A DNA stretch of 64,000 nt from Streptomyces reniochalinae (GCF_003323735.1 NZ_QOIM01000037.1:1-64000); one strand, 5' to 3'; counted from the stretch's first letter, positions 33,044 through 41,828 are shown. Notes: generated by a model not told the origin, from the letters alone. Numbers and translations are program-made.

Positions 33044-36000
33044 GTGAGCAGCAGGCCATCCCGAGGCGCTGCTCGCCTCGCCGCCATACTCGACGCCCTG
33101 CCCGATGCGCTGCTCCTGGTGAACTGCAACGGCACGGTGGTGAACGCCAACGCCATCGCGCTGGAGGCCTTCGAGACGCCGGGGACGGCGCTCGTGGGGC
33201 GCGGACTGCTCGACCTGCTGCCCGAGTTCGACTCGAAGCGCATTCCGGGCTCGATGCGCCGCCCCGACGAGACCGAGCAGGCGCAAGGCCGCCAGAAGCC
33301 GACCCGGATGGTCGCGCGGCGCACGGACGGCACCGAGTTTCCGGTCGAGGTGACCAGCGCGAACCTCGAGGACGGACGGACGCCCTACGCCTCCGCGATC
33401 GACGCGGCGTTCGCCGACCATCCCAGAGGCGCCGGGTACACGGGCGACGAGTTGCTGATGCTCGTCGTGCGGGATCTGACGGGCACCCTCGACACCGAGG
33501 CGGAACTGGCGCGCCAGCAGCGGCAGACCGAGATGATCCTGCGTGCCGCCTCCGAGGGGGTCGTGGGGGTGGACACCGCCGGCCGCGTGGTCCTCGTCAA
33601 CCCCGCGGCCGCGCACATGCTCGGTTACCGCGCCAGCGATCTGGGCGGTCAGGAGCTGCACCCGTTGGTGCACCACTCCCGTCCGGACGGGGCGCCGCTG
33701 CCGTTCGAGGAGACTCCGCTGGCCGACACCCTGCGCTCGGGCCGCAAGCACCGGGTGCGGGCGGGGCAGGTGCTGTGGGCCAAGGACGGCCGCGCGGTGG
33801 CGGTCGACATGACGACGGCCCCGGTACGGGACGGCGATCAGCTGGTCGGTGCGGTGCTGACGTTCGCGGACCGCCGTCCGTACGACGCGGTCACCGCGCG
33901 CCAGAAGCAGTTGCGGGCCGTCCTGGAGGAATCGCTGCGCGGGCCGCTGGAACAGTTGCGTGAGGAGCTGGCGTCCCTGACGTCCGATCCGGCGGCGCAG
34001 CTGTGGCCCGAGGCGAACCAGATCCTCCACCACCTTTCCGCGGGCTACGCCCGGATGACGACGCTTCTCGACAACGTCCTGGGCTACCAGCGGTTGGACG
34101 CAGGGCAGGAGCGGCTGAGGACCGAGCCGGTCCCCATGGACGCGGTCGTTTCGGCGGGCGTCGAGGGCGCCATCGAACTGATCGGGCCCGGGCGCGCCCA
34201 GTTCGCCGTGCACGCGCCGCCGATCGAGGCCGAGGTCGATCCCGAGCGCCTCGCTGTCGCGCTGGCGCACCTGGTCGCGGACGTGGCGGGGGTGGACGCG
34301 ACGGGGCGTGCGCAGTCCGCGCCGCCGGCCGGCGCTGATCCGACGATCGTGGTCGCCGCGGCCCAGCGCGGCGAGGTCGTCCGCATCGAGGTGCGCGGCC
34401 CGTACGGCGGCGGGAGTCCGGTGCACGAGCCGCTGGTGCGCGGCATCGTCGCGCAGCACGGCGGGGTGCTGCAAACGCACGAGGTTCCCGGCTCGTCGGG
34501 CGGCAGCGCGTACGTGCTGGAGGTCCCGGTCCAGGCGGTCGGCAACACGGCACGCCCGTCCGGCACCCGCGCCCGCCGCGGCGGCGGGACGGACGGTACG
34601 GGGAGTACGGGTACCGCGGACAGGAGCGCGGGCGGTGCGACCGGCCCGGGTGGATCGGACAGTACCGCCGGCGCCGGCCGGGGCGGCAGTCACGCCAGAG
34701 GGGGCCGGCGCGTCCAGGAACAGGCCGCCGGGGGCGGTGAGGGCGGTTTCGGGGTGCCCCGCGTCGTGCAGGGCACCGAACACGGCGAAACGACGGTCAT
34801 GCCCATGCCGGCGGCGCCGGTGCGCGGCACCGACGGACACGACGGACACGACCAGAGTGCCCCGGCAACGCATCAGCACACGGACCGCGCACCAGGTGGT
34901 GCGGAACAGCCGCGGCAGCCGTCGCGCTTCCCGGAGCCGGCGGCCGAAGGCGCCGTTCCGGACGCCGCGGGGGACACCCATGCGGGCAGGGAGCAGCAGG
35001 GTGGGCGGGCTCCGGCAGCCGCCCTGGAGCCGGTACGCGATCCACGGCGGGGCGCGAGCGCGCGCGGCCACGTACCCGACCCCCGCCAGAGCCTCGAGTT
35101 GGGGCCCGGGCCGTCCACGCCGCCCGGCGGCGGTCCCCTGCCACCCGGCGGCGGTCCCCTGCCGCCCGGCGAACCGTCCGCGCACGACCGCGTCGGCGCA
35201 AGCGCGCAGTCCGAGTTGAGCCCGGTCCGGGTGCCGGGGCGCGAGCCGTACCCCGGCCCGTCGGGCGCCCCCGCCGCAGGGCCCGGCGCGCCGGCCGATC
35301 CGCGCTCCGGCCCGGGGCCCGCCACGCCCCCCGGCTGGGACTCCCGGACGGGTGCCGACGCCGCGGCCGATCCGAGTGCGCCGACGGGCCCGAACGGCCC
35401 GAACGCGTCGGTCGATACGGGAGCACGGACCGACCCGAACGCGTCCGCCGAGGCCGGCGCCTCGGCCGGCGCGGGGGCCGTTTCCGTCGCCGCCCGTGGA
35501 GTCCCTGGTGCCCCTGGGGTCCCCGGGGCGCGCGTCCCCGCGCAGGAAGGTCCCTTCGAGGAGCCGTTCGACGGTCCGTACGACGACGCCGCGCCGGGCG
35601 TGCCCCGGCCCACGGGACGGCGGCGCGGCCGGCCGAGCCCGGACGAACAACTGCCCGACCAGTCCGCCGTCGGCACCGAGGGCGAGGCGGGCGACGCCGC
35701 CGGCCCTCTCGCGCTGCCGCCCGTACCCGCCCAGACCAGGGGACGGCGCGCCCGGCGCGCACTGGCCGAGCCCGCTGAGGGGGCGGCCGCCCAGGCCCCC
35801 GCCGGCATGGATGTCGGTAGCGACGAGGTCCCGTATCCGGGGTCTCCGCCGCCCGCCGCGGGGGTCGCGGACGAGTTCGCCGGTGAAGAGGCGGCAGCCG
35901 GACCCGAGGCGGGGGAGTTGTCGCCTGCCGGTGGCGGGCGCAGGGCGCGGCGCATCGCCGCGGCTCGCGCGCGGGCGCAGGCGGAGGCGGAGGCGCAGCA

Positions 36001-38002
36001 GGGGCCCCGGCACGCCCCGTTCGCGCTCCCAGCCGCCCCCTCTCCGGATGCCTCCACCCCTTCTCCGGACGCTTCCGCCCCGGCGACGGCGCCCCCCGCA
36101 CGCGAGGCAACCGCTCCCGAGGCAACCGCACCGGGGGCCGCCGTCCCGGAGGTCGCCGTGCCGGGCTCCGGTGGTCAGCAGGCGGCGGAGGAGCCGGCGG
36201 GGGCCGCCGCGAGCCGGGTCGAGGACGACGCGGACGCCGAGGGCGCCCCTGAGGGGGGCCGGTCCCGGCGCGCTGAGCACTCGGTGGTCGCCGCCAGCCC
36301 GATCCTGGGTGGCGGTTCACCTCCGCAACAGCCCCAGCCGCCTCAGCCGTCCCAGCCTCCTCAGGAGACGCACGGGGCGCGGCCCGGTGCGTACGGGGAG
36401 GCGGACCACGGGCCGCGCGTGCGGACGCTGGGTCAGGGTGTGCCGTTCACCGAGCGCATCGCGGAGCAGGCGGCGCAGCAGTGGCCGGGCCCGCAGGTCT
36501 CGACACCGTCGGCTTCCTCGGCCATACCGTCCACCCCTTCCACCCCCGCGCCCCCGCCCGGCTCGGGTCGCCGCCGGAAACTGGCCACCCCGCAGGAGCG
36601 TTCGCACGGCGGGCCCGCCCAGCCTGAGTCGGGGCCGCCTGAGTCGGGGCCGCCGGAGGCGGGGCAGCCGCAGCCCGCTGCCCACCCCGCGCCGCCCGAG
36701 ACCTGGACGCCCGGGCCGGGAGCCGCGGGTCCTGAACAGGGCACCCCGTGGACGGCCGCGGGCGGCGGACCGCTCCCCGCGGAGGCCGGGCAGCACCCGA
36801 GCGGCGGCCCCGGCGAGGCCCCGTCCTGGGACGTCGCCGTCCCCGGCACGGCGCAGGGCGTCGCACGGCCGGGCACGCCGACCGCTCCGGGCACCGGAGC
36901 CCAGCAGCCGGGTCCGGGGCCGCAACCGCCGCAGGGCCCTGGACCGCAGCCGCAGGTTCCGGGGCCGCAGCCGCGGGCCACGGGCCCGGGCCAGGTCGCG
37001 GATCCCGCCCCCGCTCCGGCACCGCCTCAGGGGGGAGCCGCGGCACAGCACCAGCCGCTGCCCCAGCCTCGGCAACGGCCTCAGCAGCGGCCGCAGCAGC
37101 CCCAGTCGTCTCTTCCCGGGCCGCTGCCGGGCGCGTACGAGCAGCAGCCGCCGCACCCTCCGGCGGGCGGCGAGGACGTGGCGGAGGGCCCGGAGCCGCT
37201 GGACGGCCCCGACAGTCCCGTCGCGGTGACGGACGGCCGTGGTCCCGGCGGTGCGCCGCAGGCCATGGACGACGAGTTGCCGCCCGAGCCGTTGGACAAC
37301 CCGCGGCGGCTGCTGGTCTGGCCGGAGCCGGACGTCTCCACGCAGCAGGCGCTGTCCGACCGGGGTTACCGTCCTGTTCTCGTGCGCTCGCGCGAGGAGG
37401 TGGACGCGCAGATTGCGGCGTACCCGGCGGCGCTGTTCGTCGATCCGCTGACGGGGCCGATCACCAGGACGGCGTTGCAGTCCCTGCGGACGGCTGCGGT
37501 GGCGGCCGAGGTTCCGGTACTGGTGACGGCCGGGTTGGGGCAGGCGACGCGGGAGGCGGCGTTCGGCGCCGATCCTGCCGTGCTGCTCAAGGCGCTCTCG
37601 CCGCGGGACAGCGAGCAGCATCCGCCCCGGGTGCTGCTGGTCGAGGAGCGGCAGGCCATCGCGGCGGCTTTCGCGGCGACGCTGGAGCGGCGCGGAATGC
37701 GGGTCGCGCACGCCCCGACGGACTCGGAGGCGGTGAACATCGCGGCGCAGGTGCGGCCGAACCTCGTGGTGATGGATCTGATGCAGGTGCGGCGGCGCCG
37801 TGCGGGCATCATCGACTGGCTGCGGGTGAACGGGATGCTCAACCGCACTCCGTTCGTCGTCTACACCTCGGCCGACCTGGACCCGAGTGAGCTGCCCGGG
37901 CTTGCCTCGGGCGAGACGGTGCTGTTCCTGGCGGAGCGTTCCACCAACGCGGAGGTACAGGCGCGGATCGTCGACCTGCTGACGAAGATCGGCGCGAACT
38001 GA
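33044..38002 (+). CDS. giant hybrid PAS / pseudo-histidine kinase / receiver protein
   Basis: A 1652-residue protein; GTG 33044 follows a GGAGGGA site. Order: PAS domain (about 10-150), second PAS (160-280), a HisKA-like helix pair (285-370), a HATPase-like region (370-505), about 900 residues of Pro/Gly/Ala-rich disorder, then two CheY-like domains (about 1420-1520 and 1525-1652). In the H-box the phospho-accepting His is replaced by Glu296 (LEESLRGPL in place of SHELRTPL). The N-box (ERLAVALAHLVADV) and G-boxes (GPYGGGSPVHEPL) are degenerate too, so phosphotransfer by this core is unlikely. The second receiver keeps an Asp (D1578, VVMDLMQ); the first lacks a clear one. It may act as a signal-sensing scaffold. 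Hydrophobic membrane segments are absent. Confidence 0.85.
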   Translation: MSSRPSRGAARLAAILDALPDALLLVNCNGTVVNANAIALEAFETPGTALVGRGLLDLLPEFDSKRIPGSMRRPDETEQAQGRQKPTRMVARRTDGTEFPVEVTSANLEDGRTPYASAIDAAFADHPRGAGYTGDELLMLVVRDLTGTLDTEAELARQQRQTEMILRAASEGVVGVDTAGRVVLVNPAAAHMLGYRASDLGGQELHPLVHHSRPDGAPLPFEETPLADTLRSGRKHRVRAGQVLWAKDGRAVAVDMTTAPVRDGDQLVGAVLTFADRRPYDAVTARQKQLRAVLEESLRGPLEQLREELASLTSDPAAQLWPEANQILHHLSAGYARMTTLLDNVLGYQRLDAGQERLRTEPVPMDAVVSAGVEGAIELIGPGRAQFAVHAPPIEAEVDPERLAVALAHLVADVAGVDATGRAQSAPPAGADPTIVVAAAQRGEVVRIEVRGPYGGGSPVHEPLVRGIVAQHGGVLQTHEVPGSSGGSAYVLEVPVQAVGNTARPSGTRARRGGGTDGTGSTGTADRSAGGATGPGGSDSTAGAGRGGSHARGGRRVQEQAAGGGEGGFGVPRVVQGTEHGETTVMPMPAAPVRGTDGHDGHDQSAPATHQHTDRAPGGAEQPRQPSRFPEPAAEGAVPDAAGDTHAGREQQGGRAPAAALEPVRDPRRGASARGHVPDPRQSLELGPGPSTPPGGGPLPPGGGPLPPGEPSAHDRVGASAQSELSPVRVPGREPYPGPSGAPAAGPGAPADPRSGPGPATPPGWDSRTGADAAADPSAPTGPNGPNASVDTGARTDPNASAEAGASAGAGAVSVAARGVPGAPGVPGARVPAQEGPFEEPFDGPYDDAAPGVPRPTGRRRGRPSPDEQLPDQSAVGTEGEAGDAAGPLALPPVPAQTRGRRARRALAEPAEGAAAQAPAGMDVGSDEVPYPGSPPPAAGVADEFAGEEAAAGPEAGELSPAGGGRRARRIAAARARAQAEAEAQQGPRHAPFALPAAPSPDASTPSPDASAPATAPPAREATAPEATAPGAAVPEVAVPGSGGQQAAEEPAGAAASRVEDDADAEGAPEGGRSRRAEHSVVAASPILGGGSPPQQPQPPQPSQPPQETHGARPGAYGEADHGPRVRTLGQGVPFTERIAEQAAQQWPGPQVSTPSASSAIPSTPSTPAPPPGSGRRRKLATPQERSHGGPAQPESGPPESGPPEAGQPQPAAHPAPPETWTPGPGAAGPEQGTPWTAAGGGPLPAEAGQHPSGGPGEAPSWDVAVPGTAQGVARPGTPTAPGTGAQQPGPGPQPPQGPGPQPQVPGPQPRATGPGQVADPAPAPAPPQGGAAAQHQPLPQPRQRPQQRPQQPQSSLPGPLPGAYEQQPPHPPAGGEDVAEGPEPLDGPDSPVAVTDGRGPGGAPQAMDDELPPEPLDNPRRLLVWPEPDVSTQQALSDRGYRPVLVRSREEVDAQIAAYPAALFVDPLTGPITRTALQSLRTAAVAAEVPVLVTAGLGQATREAAFGADPAVLLKALSPRDSEQHPPRVLLVEERQAIAAAFAATLERRGMRVAHAPTDSEAVNIAAQVRPNLVVMDLMQVRRRRAGIIDWLRVNGMLNRTPFVVYTSADLDPSELPGLASGETVLFLAERSTNAEVQARIVDLLTKIGAN

Positions 38003-38103
38003 ACGGGTGCGCCCGCGCGCGGGCGCACCACCGGACTACCGGCGTGCGTGCGCGCCCCGTACGCCGGGGCACGGCTGGGTTGTGTGGGACGGCCACCGCT
38101 CGA

Positions 38104-38124
38104 GTGTGTGGGAGGCCCACACAC
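38104..38124. terminator. hairpin terminator between convergent genes
   Basis: A perfect 9-bp stem GTGTGTGGG/CCCACACAC with a 3-base loop lies between the ends of the hybrid PAS gene and the acyl-CoA synthetase remnant. Confidence 0.7.
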
Positions 38125-38134
38125 CCGAGTGCGC

Positions 38135-38434
38135 TCACAGGGTGGTCACTTCCAGCTCCCCCGCCGCGTACTGCCCGCGCAGCACCTTCTTGTCGAACTT
38201 GCCGACGCTCGTCTTCGGTACGGACGGGAGGGTGACCCAGCGTTCGGGGAGCTGCCAGCGGGCGATCGTCTCCGCGAGGAAGCCGCGCAGTTCCTCGTAC
38301 GTGACGGGCTCGGTGCCCTCCTTGAAGACGACCGCGGCCAGCGGGCGTTCGCCCCACTTCTCGTCGGTGACGGCCACGACGGCGGCCTCGAGCAGGGACT
38401 CGTGCGCCATCAGCGCGTTCTCCAGGTCGACTGA
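38135..38434 (-). pseudogene. acyl-CoA synthetase (AMP-binding), C-terminal remnant cut by the prophage
   Basis: The frame encodes the last ~100 residues of an AMP-forming acyl-CoA synthetase: VDLENALMAHE, then AVTDEKWGERPLAAVV, VPKTSVGKFDKKVLR with the catalytic lysine of motif A10. Read upstream it stays homologous through VDLENAL, then meets a TAG at 38435-38437. The rest of the gene must lie beyond the right end of the prophage. A start at 38410 (Met of MAHE) might still be used, but such a product lacks the ATP-binding domain. Confidence 0.8.
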
Positions 38435-38440
38435 CTATGT
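38428..38440. other. prophage attachment junction
   Basis: Chromosomal homology to acyl-CoA synthetases stops at about 38431-38434 and non-homologous, lower-GC sequence begins. This marks attL or attR. The exact core cannot be defined without the other junction. R4-type phages are known to use an acyl-CoA synthetase gene as attB. Confidence 0.6.
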
Positions 38441-38461
38441 CAACATGACTCACCAACGACG

Positions 38462-38497
38462 AAAGCCCCAATCCGGGGGTACCGGAAGGGGCTTTTT
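38462..38497. terminator. bidirectional terminator at the prophage edge
   Basis: AAAGCCCC (38462-38469) pairs with GGGGCTTT (38488-38495) followed by further T, with an inner tccgg/ccgga. On the plus strand it insulates the phage from host read-through; on the minus strand it ends the phage transcript. Confidence 0.7.
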
Positions 38498-38530
38498 CGC
38501 TGGTCAGCGCCACGACGAGGGGCGCACCGG

Positions 38531-39205
38531 CTAGCCATGCCAAGCCCGCTCGTCGGCAGGCGTGTTGTCCCTGAGGCTTGTACGGGGCCGTCCCGTGACG
38601 GTGCGGCCGGACCACGGGTCCCGGAAGGTGTGCGGCCACTGGACGTTGGGGAGCAACATGCGCACCCGGGCAACCTTGCCGTGCGTCACGGGGTCATGGT
38701 CCCGGGCCCAATCCAGTGAGCCGCAGTGCTCCGCAGCGAGCGCGCGCACGAGCTGTAGGCCACGCCCGCTCTCCGCGCTCCATTCCTGCTGTTCGATCTC
38801 GTCGGCTGCCATGGCGTCCGCCGTGTCCACGCCCCATGCGAACCCGTTTGGGTCGGCCCCGTGCCGGAACGTCTCGCGGTACGGAATGTACGGGCTCTTG
38901 TCGTGCACGGTGATCACAAGCCACTTGTTCGGGTGCCACATGGTCAGCGACCCGGCGGGGAATGCGTCTCCCCCGTGGTTGCAAGCGTTCGTCACGAGTT
39001 CCGAAACGATCACGGACACGTTGTCCACGAGGTCCGTAATCCACGTGAGCTGAAACCGCTTGAGCATGTCCCGGGCAGCTTCCCGGCAAAGGGCGGGGGA
39101 TTCGGGGTCAGCAAGCCGAAAGCCGACACTCCCCCACCGTTCCTCTTTGATCTTGCCCTCAATGGGGGGAACATCCCGCTTCGGCGTTCTCGTAGGCGCG
39201 CTCAT
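38531..39205 (-). CDS. RsbW-like HATPase (anti-sigma-type) protein
   Basis: The 224-residue protein has an HATPase_c_2 core: N-box VSVIVSELVTNACNHGG and G-box ESGRGLQLVRALAAEH, as in anti-sigma kinases and BldG/Rsb-network ATPases of Streptomyces. ATG 39205 avoids a 61-base overlap with the upstream gene that a start at 39289 would cause. It is the phage gene nearest the attachment site, a typical place for genes expressed in the lysogen, so it may alter host sigma signalling. That is inference. Confidence 0.7.
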   Translation of the reverse strand: MSAPTRTPKRDVPPIEGKIKEERWGSVGFRLADPESPALCREAARDMLKRFQLTWITDLVDNVSVIVSELVTNACNHGGDAFPAGSLTMWHPNKWLVITVHDKSPYIPYRETFRHGADPNGFAWGVDTADAMAADEIEQQEWSAESGRGLQLVRALAAEHCGSLDWARDHDPVTHGKVARVRMLLPNVQWPHTFRDPWSGRTVTGRPRTSLRDNTPADERAWHG

Positions 39206-39227
39206 AGCACCAAAGGTAGCCGTGCGC

Positions 39228-39491
39228 CTATGCGTCCGGGTAGAGAGTGACGAAAAGCCCGCCCATGGAAGTTGACCACTCGTCACCACGTTCTACGGCC
39301 GTCCGGCCGTCCGTGACGAGCTGGACGCGCAAAGGGGCCACAAGGGTTGTCAGAACGTGTGCTTGCACGCTTGGGCCGTGTCGCTCGTACGCGACCCGCA
39401 CAGCACCCGCCAGAGCCCTTGCAGCCCCGTCTACGTCGTCCGCTTCGGCACTGCCTACGCCGTGCCCCTCAATCGCCCATGTGATCCGCAC
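39228..39491 (-). CDS. hypothetical phage protein
   Basis: An 87-residue protein with alternating strands (ITWAIEGHGVG, VQAHVLTTLVAPLRVQLVTDG) and a helix. It resembles small phage-encoded alpha/beta proteins with no known role. It lies 22 bases upstream of the HATPase gene, same operon. Confidence 0.5.
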   Translation of the reverse strand: MRITWAIEGHGVGSAEADDVDGAARALAGAVRVAYERHGPSVQAHVLTTLVAPLRVQLVTDGRTAVERGDEWSTSMGGLFVTLYPDA

Positions 39492-39507
39492 ACGGGCAGG
39501 CTACGGG

Positions 39508-40359
39508 TTAGGCGTGCCCCTCCTCGTCGTCCGCCTCGTCCACGGCGTCCGTAACCGCCATGTCGGCCACCACGTCCACGATGTCCGGCCGGATCACCCG
39601 GGCCTCACGCTTAGCGGTCTCCCCCGTCTCCGGGTTGGTGGCCGTGACCTCAACGGCCGTAGGCGTGAAGAGAGTTGCCCGGGTCGGGTCCTCAACCACA
39701 ACGGTCACGTCTACCGTGGCCCCCTCGTCGGGGGTCGGCGTGGGTTCGCTCGCCCGGTAGGCAGCGAAGAGCCCGCCGAGTATTCCGGTGCCCTTGCTGT
39801 CCTTGCTGGCATGAACCTTCGTCTTGAGCACGAGCCGCCCGGCGTCCATGCGCGCATGTACGACCGTGCCCGGCTCGCTCCGGTCGCCCACCTTGTAGAC
39901 CACGGGCCAAGCCCAGTCCGGCAGATCCTTGGACGAGGGGAACACGTACTCAACGCCCTTGCGGACGAGGGACTTTGGCCGCTTCGTCGGCGTGGGGGTC
40001 GGCGTGGGGGTCGGTGAGGTCTTGGCGTGCTTGGCGGGCTTGCGGGTGCTCGCGCTCTCGGACGGCTCAGGGGTCCGTGTGGGGCTCTCTGAGGGGCGCG
40101 GGGACCCGGTGGCCCGGGAAGCCCCCGGGGCGGGCTTAGGCGCGCTCTGACGGGCCGTCTTGGCTTCCTGGGTGGTCGCCCTGTCTGCCTGCCCTGTCCC
40201 CTCGTCGTCCGCTACCTCTTCCGTGCGGGTGCTAGGGGGCGTCCGCTCTTCCGGCGCATAGCTGTGCTGAGCAAAGACAGTCATTGTCGTGAGCACGCTA
40301 AAGGTGGCTGCGGTACCGAGCACCGCAGCGACCTTTCCGACGCGAGAATTGCGCGACAT
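39508..40359 (-). CDS. secreted or membrane-anchored protein with Pro/Thr stalk
   Basis: The 283-residue protein has an N-terminal hydrophobic signal-like segment (VAAVLGTAATFSVLTTMTVF) and then ~100 residues of Pro/Ser/Thr/Lys stalk (SPTPTPTPTPTKRP). A C-terminal globular part (about 130-283) has two beta-rich blocks. An exported phage protein on a stalk near the attachment site may be a lysogenic-conversion gene, for example a surface or superinfection-exclusion factor. No family is recognised. Confidence 0.6.
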   Translation of the reverse strand: MSRNSRVGKVAAVLGTAATFSVLTTMTVFAQHSYAPEERTPPSTRTEEVADDEGTGQADRATTQEAKTARQSAPKPAPGASRATGSPRPSESPTRTPEPSESASTRKPAKHAKTSPTPTPTPTPTKRPKSLVRKGVEYVFPSSKDLPDWAWPVVYKVGDRSEPGTVVHARMDAGRLVLKTKVHASKDSKGTGILGGLFAAYRASEPTPTPDEGATVDVTVVVEDPTRATLFTPTAVEVTATNPETGETAKREARVIRPDIVDVVADMAVTDAVDEADDEEGHA

Positions 40360-40401
40360 GGCAGGGACCTAACTAAGTGGAAGTTGTCATTCCGTTTCGG
40401 G

Positions 40402-40800
40402 TCAGCTTGCAACCGGGGTCACGTGGCTGAGGCCGGTTAGAGGGGTCACCGGACCCGCCCCCCACGGGTTCAAAGGGAACAGTCCTTCCGCTGTCCACAG
40501 CATCCGGGGGACGAGCGATCCGGTTTCGCGCGACTTCCCCCACTCAGCGACTCCCAGCAACCGCCGAGACAGGACACCCCGGGCAGCCATGCGGAACCCC
40601 CGGTGTCGGTGTCCGCCGATCACTTGAGCAACGGCGGAACTGTGAGCCTTGAGCACAACCGTAAGGTCTCGCCATGTGGCTATGCCATCGGTCGTTGCGA
40701 GCCCATCAAGGGCTGAGCACGTGCGGTATTCGATGTGTCCACCCGCGTTGACCACGGGGATTGTGACGGTGAGTTCTACGTCATAGGGCGGAAGAGGCAT
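40402..40800 (-). CDS. hypothetical phage protein
   Basis: A 132-residue protein starting at ATG 40800 (PLPPYDVELTVTIPVVNAG); a TTG at 40857 would add 19 residues. It has a beta-rich N-terminal half and a basic middle (HRHRGFRMAARGVLSRRLLG). Nearest upstream features are two 17-bp dyads, so its expression is probably under the phage repressor. Confidence 0.5.
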   Translation of the reverse strand: MPLPPYDVELTVTIPVVNAGGHIEYRTCSALDGLATTDGIATWRDLTVVLKAHSSAVAQVIGGHRHRGFRMAARGVLSRRLLGVAEWGKSRETGSLVPRMLWTAEGLFPLNPWGAGPVTPLTGLSHVTPVAS

Positions 40801-40972
40801 GTTCCTAGCTTGCTTCGTGTTCTTGGCCACATCATCGGCCCCCGGGGTCACTATCAAGGCGGATATTCGCGCCCCCAGTAGGACAACCCCCTACTACTCG
40901 CGGAGTATTCAACATTCAACTTTCGTACATGGCTTGGCAGTTGAGAGCTGAATTACATTGATGGAAGATCAA

Positions 40973-40989
40973 CTACTCAAGTAGTAGGT
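40973..40989 (-). promoter_or_regulatory. CIR-like operator 1
   Basis: This is the reverse form of the 17-bp dyad CCTACTACTTGAGTAGG (arms CCTACT/AGTAGG, spacer ACTTG) with one end mismatch. It lies upstream of the 40402-40800 gene. Confidence 0.65.
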
Positions 40990-41029
40990 GGCACGTACAC
41001 GTAAAGTAACAATTCGGTAAACACGAAAA

Positions 41030-41056
41030 GGCCACCTACTACTTGAGTAGGTGGCC
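41030..41056 (-). promoter_or_regulatory. CIR-like operator 2 within a terminator hairpin
   Basis: The exact dyad (41035-41051) is extended to perfect 11-bp arms (GGCCACCTACT/AGTAGGTGGCC). On the minus strand TTTT follows the hairpin, so it would also terminate the gene ending at 41073. Operator and terminator coincide. Confidence 0.7.
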
Positions 41057-41072
41057 TAGGTGGTGGGCGGTC

Positions 41073-41717
41073 TCAGAACGTGAGGGTTGCCCCCTTGTAC
41101 CGCTGGGCAATCTCCCGCCACATCTTCCGGGTAGTGGCCCCGTGGTGGCGGTGAACGAGGGTGCCGGGAAGCAGGATCAGCGACGGGTGATCACCCTTGG
41201 CGTACCAACGACCCTCGTACTTGAAAACCTCCCCGTCGGCAAGCTCACCCCACGTGGCACCAAGCCGCGCATCACGCATCTTGTAGAACGCCATGCGGGC
41301 CCGGTAGCCGTTGGCCGTGTCCACCACACACGCGCCGTGGCAGCGGTAGCAGATGCCCTTGTGATTCGGGCCCCAACCCCGGTCCGACCGGCGACCCATG
41401 CCCGCGCAACGCCCGCAAGTCACCTGCTCAAACTCAATCCCCTTGGGCTCAGGGCCCGCACCCGTGGACACAAGCTCAGGCTTGGCGGGGGCGACCGGCT
41501 CAGGCTTGGCGGGGGCGACCGGCTCAACCCGCTCAATGATCCGGCCCTTGCCGGTCACGTACTCAACGCCCTCAGCGTCAATGATCACCACATCAAGGGT
41601 GTAGTGGTTCGGGCCAATGTCCCGGCGGACGTACTCACGGATGACCCCGGTAACCACCTTGTACGTACCGAACTTGGTGCTTCCGGTGTGCGCCTTAACC
41701 GTGGTCCCGTTGATCAT
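41073..41717 (-). CDS. phage protein with zinc-finger motif
   Basis: The 214-residue protein has a CxxCxG (CGRCAGMG) and a CYRCHGAC pair at about 100-135, a DnaJ-like zinc ribbon. A Pro/Ala repeat (PVAPAKPE twice) at about 68-82 precedes it. The N-terminal ~60 residues are beta-rich and the C-terminal ~80 hold Trp/His-rich strands. Possibly a nucleic-acid-binding accessory protein; no specific family recognised. Confidence 0.55.
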   Translation of the reverse strand: MINGTTVKAHTGSTKFGTYKVVTGVIREYVRRDIGPNHYTLDVVIIDAEGVEYVTGKGRIIERVEPVAPAKPEPVAPAKPELVSTGAGPEPKGIEFEQVTCGRCAGMGRRSDRGWGPNHKGICYRCHGACVVDTANGYRARMAFYKMRDARLGATWGELADGEVFKYEGRWYAKGDHPSLILLPGTLVHRHHGATTRKMWREIAQRYKGATLTF

Positions 41718-41802
41718 GTCCGCCCCTTCGTCGTTGCTTGCTTACGTGCGTGACCATACGGGGTCACCCCCTACCGCGCAAGTTCTGAGTGCCCGGAAAC
41801 AC

Positions 41803-41828
41803 AAAAAAGCCCCCGCCTAGGCGGGGGC
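41803..41828 (-). terminator. rho-independent terminator
   Basis: The stem gcccccgcc/ggcgggggc (41809-41828) is followed on the minus strand by six T. It lies just after the 41841-42026 gene. Confidence 0.85.

Larger units (their letters stand above)
40801..41072. promoter_or_regulatory. AT-rich intergenic control region with two dyads
   Basis: A 272-bp gap containing the repeats at 40973-40989 and 41035-41051, a degenerate third (about 40890-40905), and an AT-rich block (40908-40970) suited to promoters. No gene is visible. Confidence 0.55.

Noticed and set aside
32660..36280. 1206-codon minus-strand frame opposite the hybrid PAS gene
   Set aside because: Composition is Arg/Gly/Ala/Pro-rich antisense of a GC-rich gene, with no domain. 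The plus-strand frame has PAS and receiver motifs.
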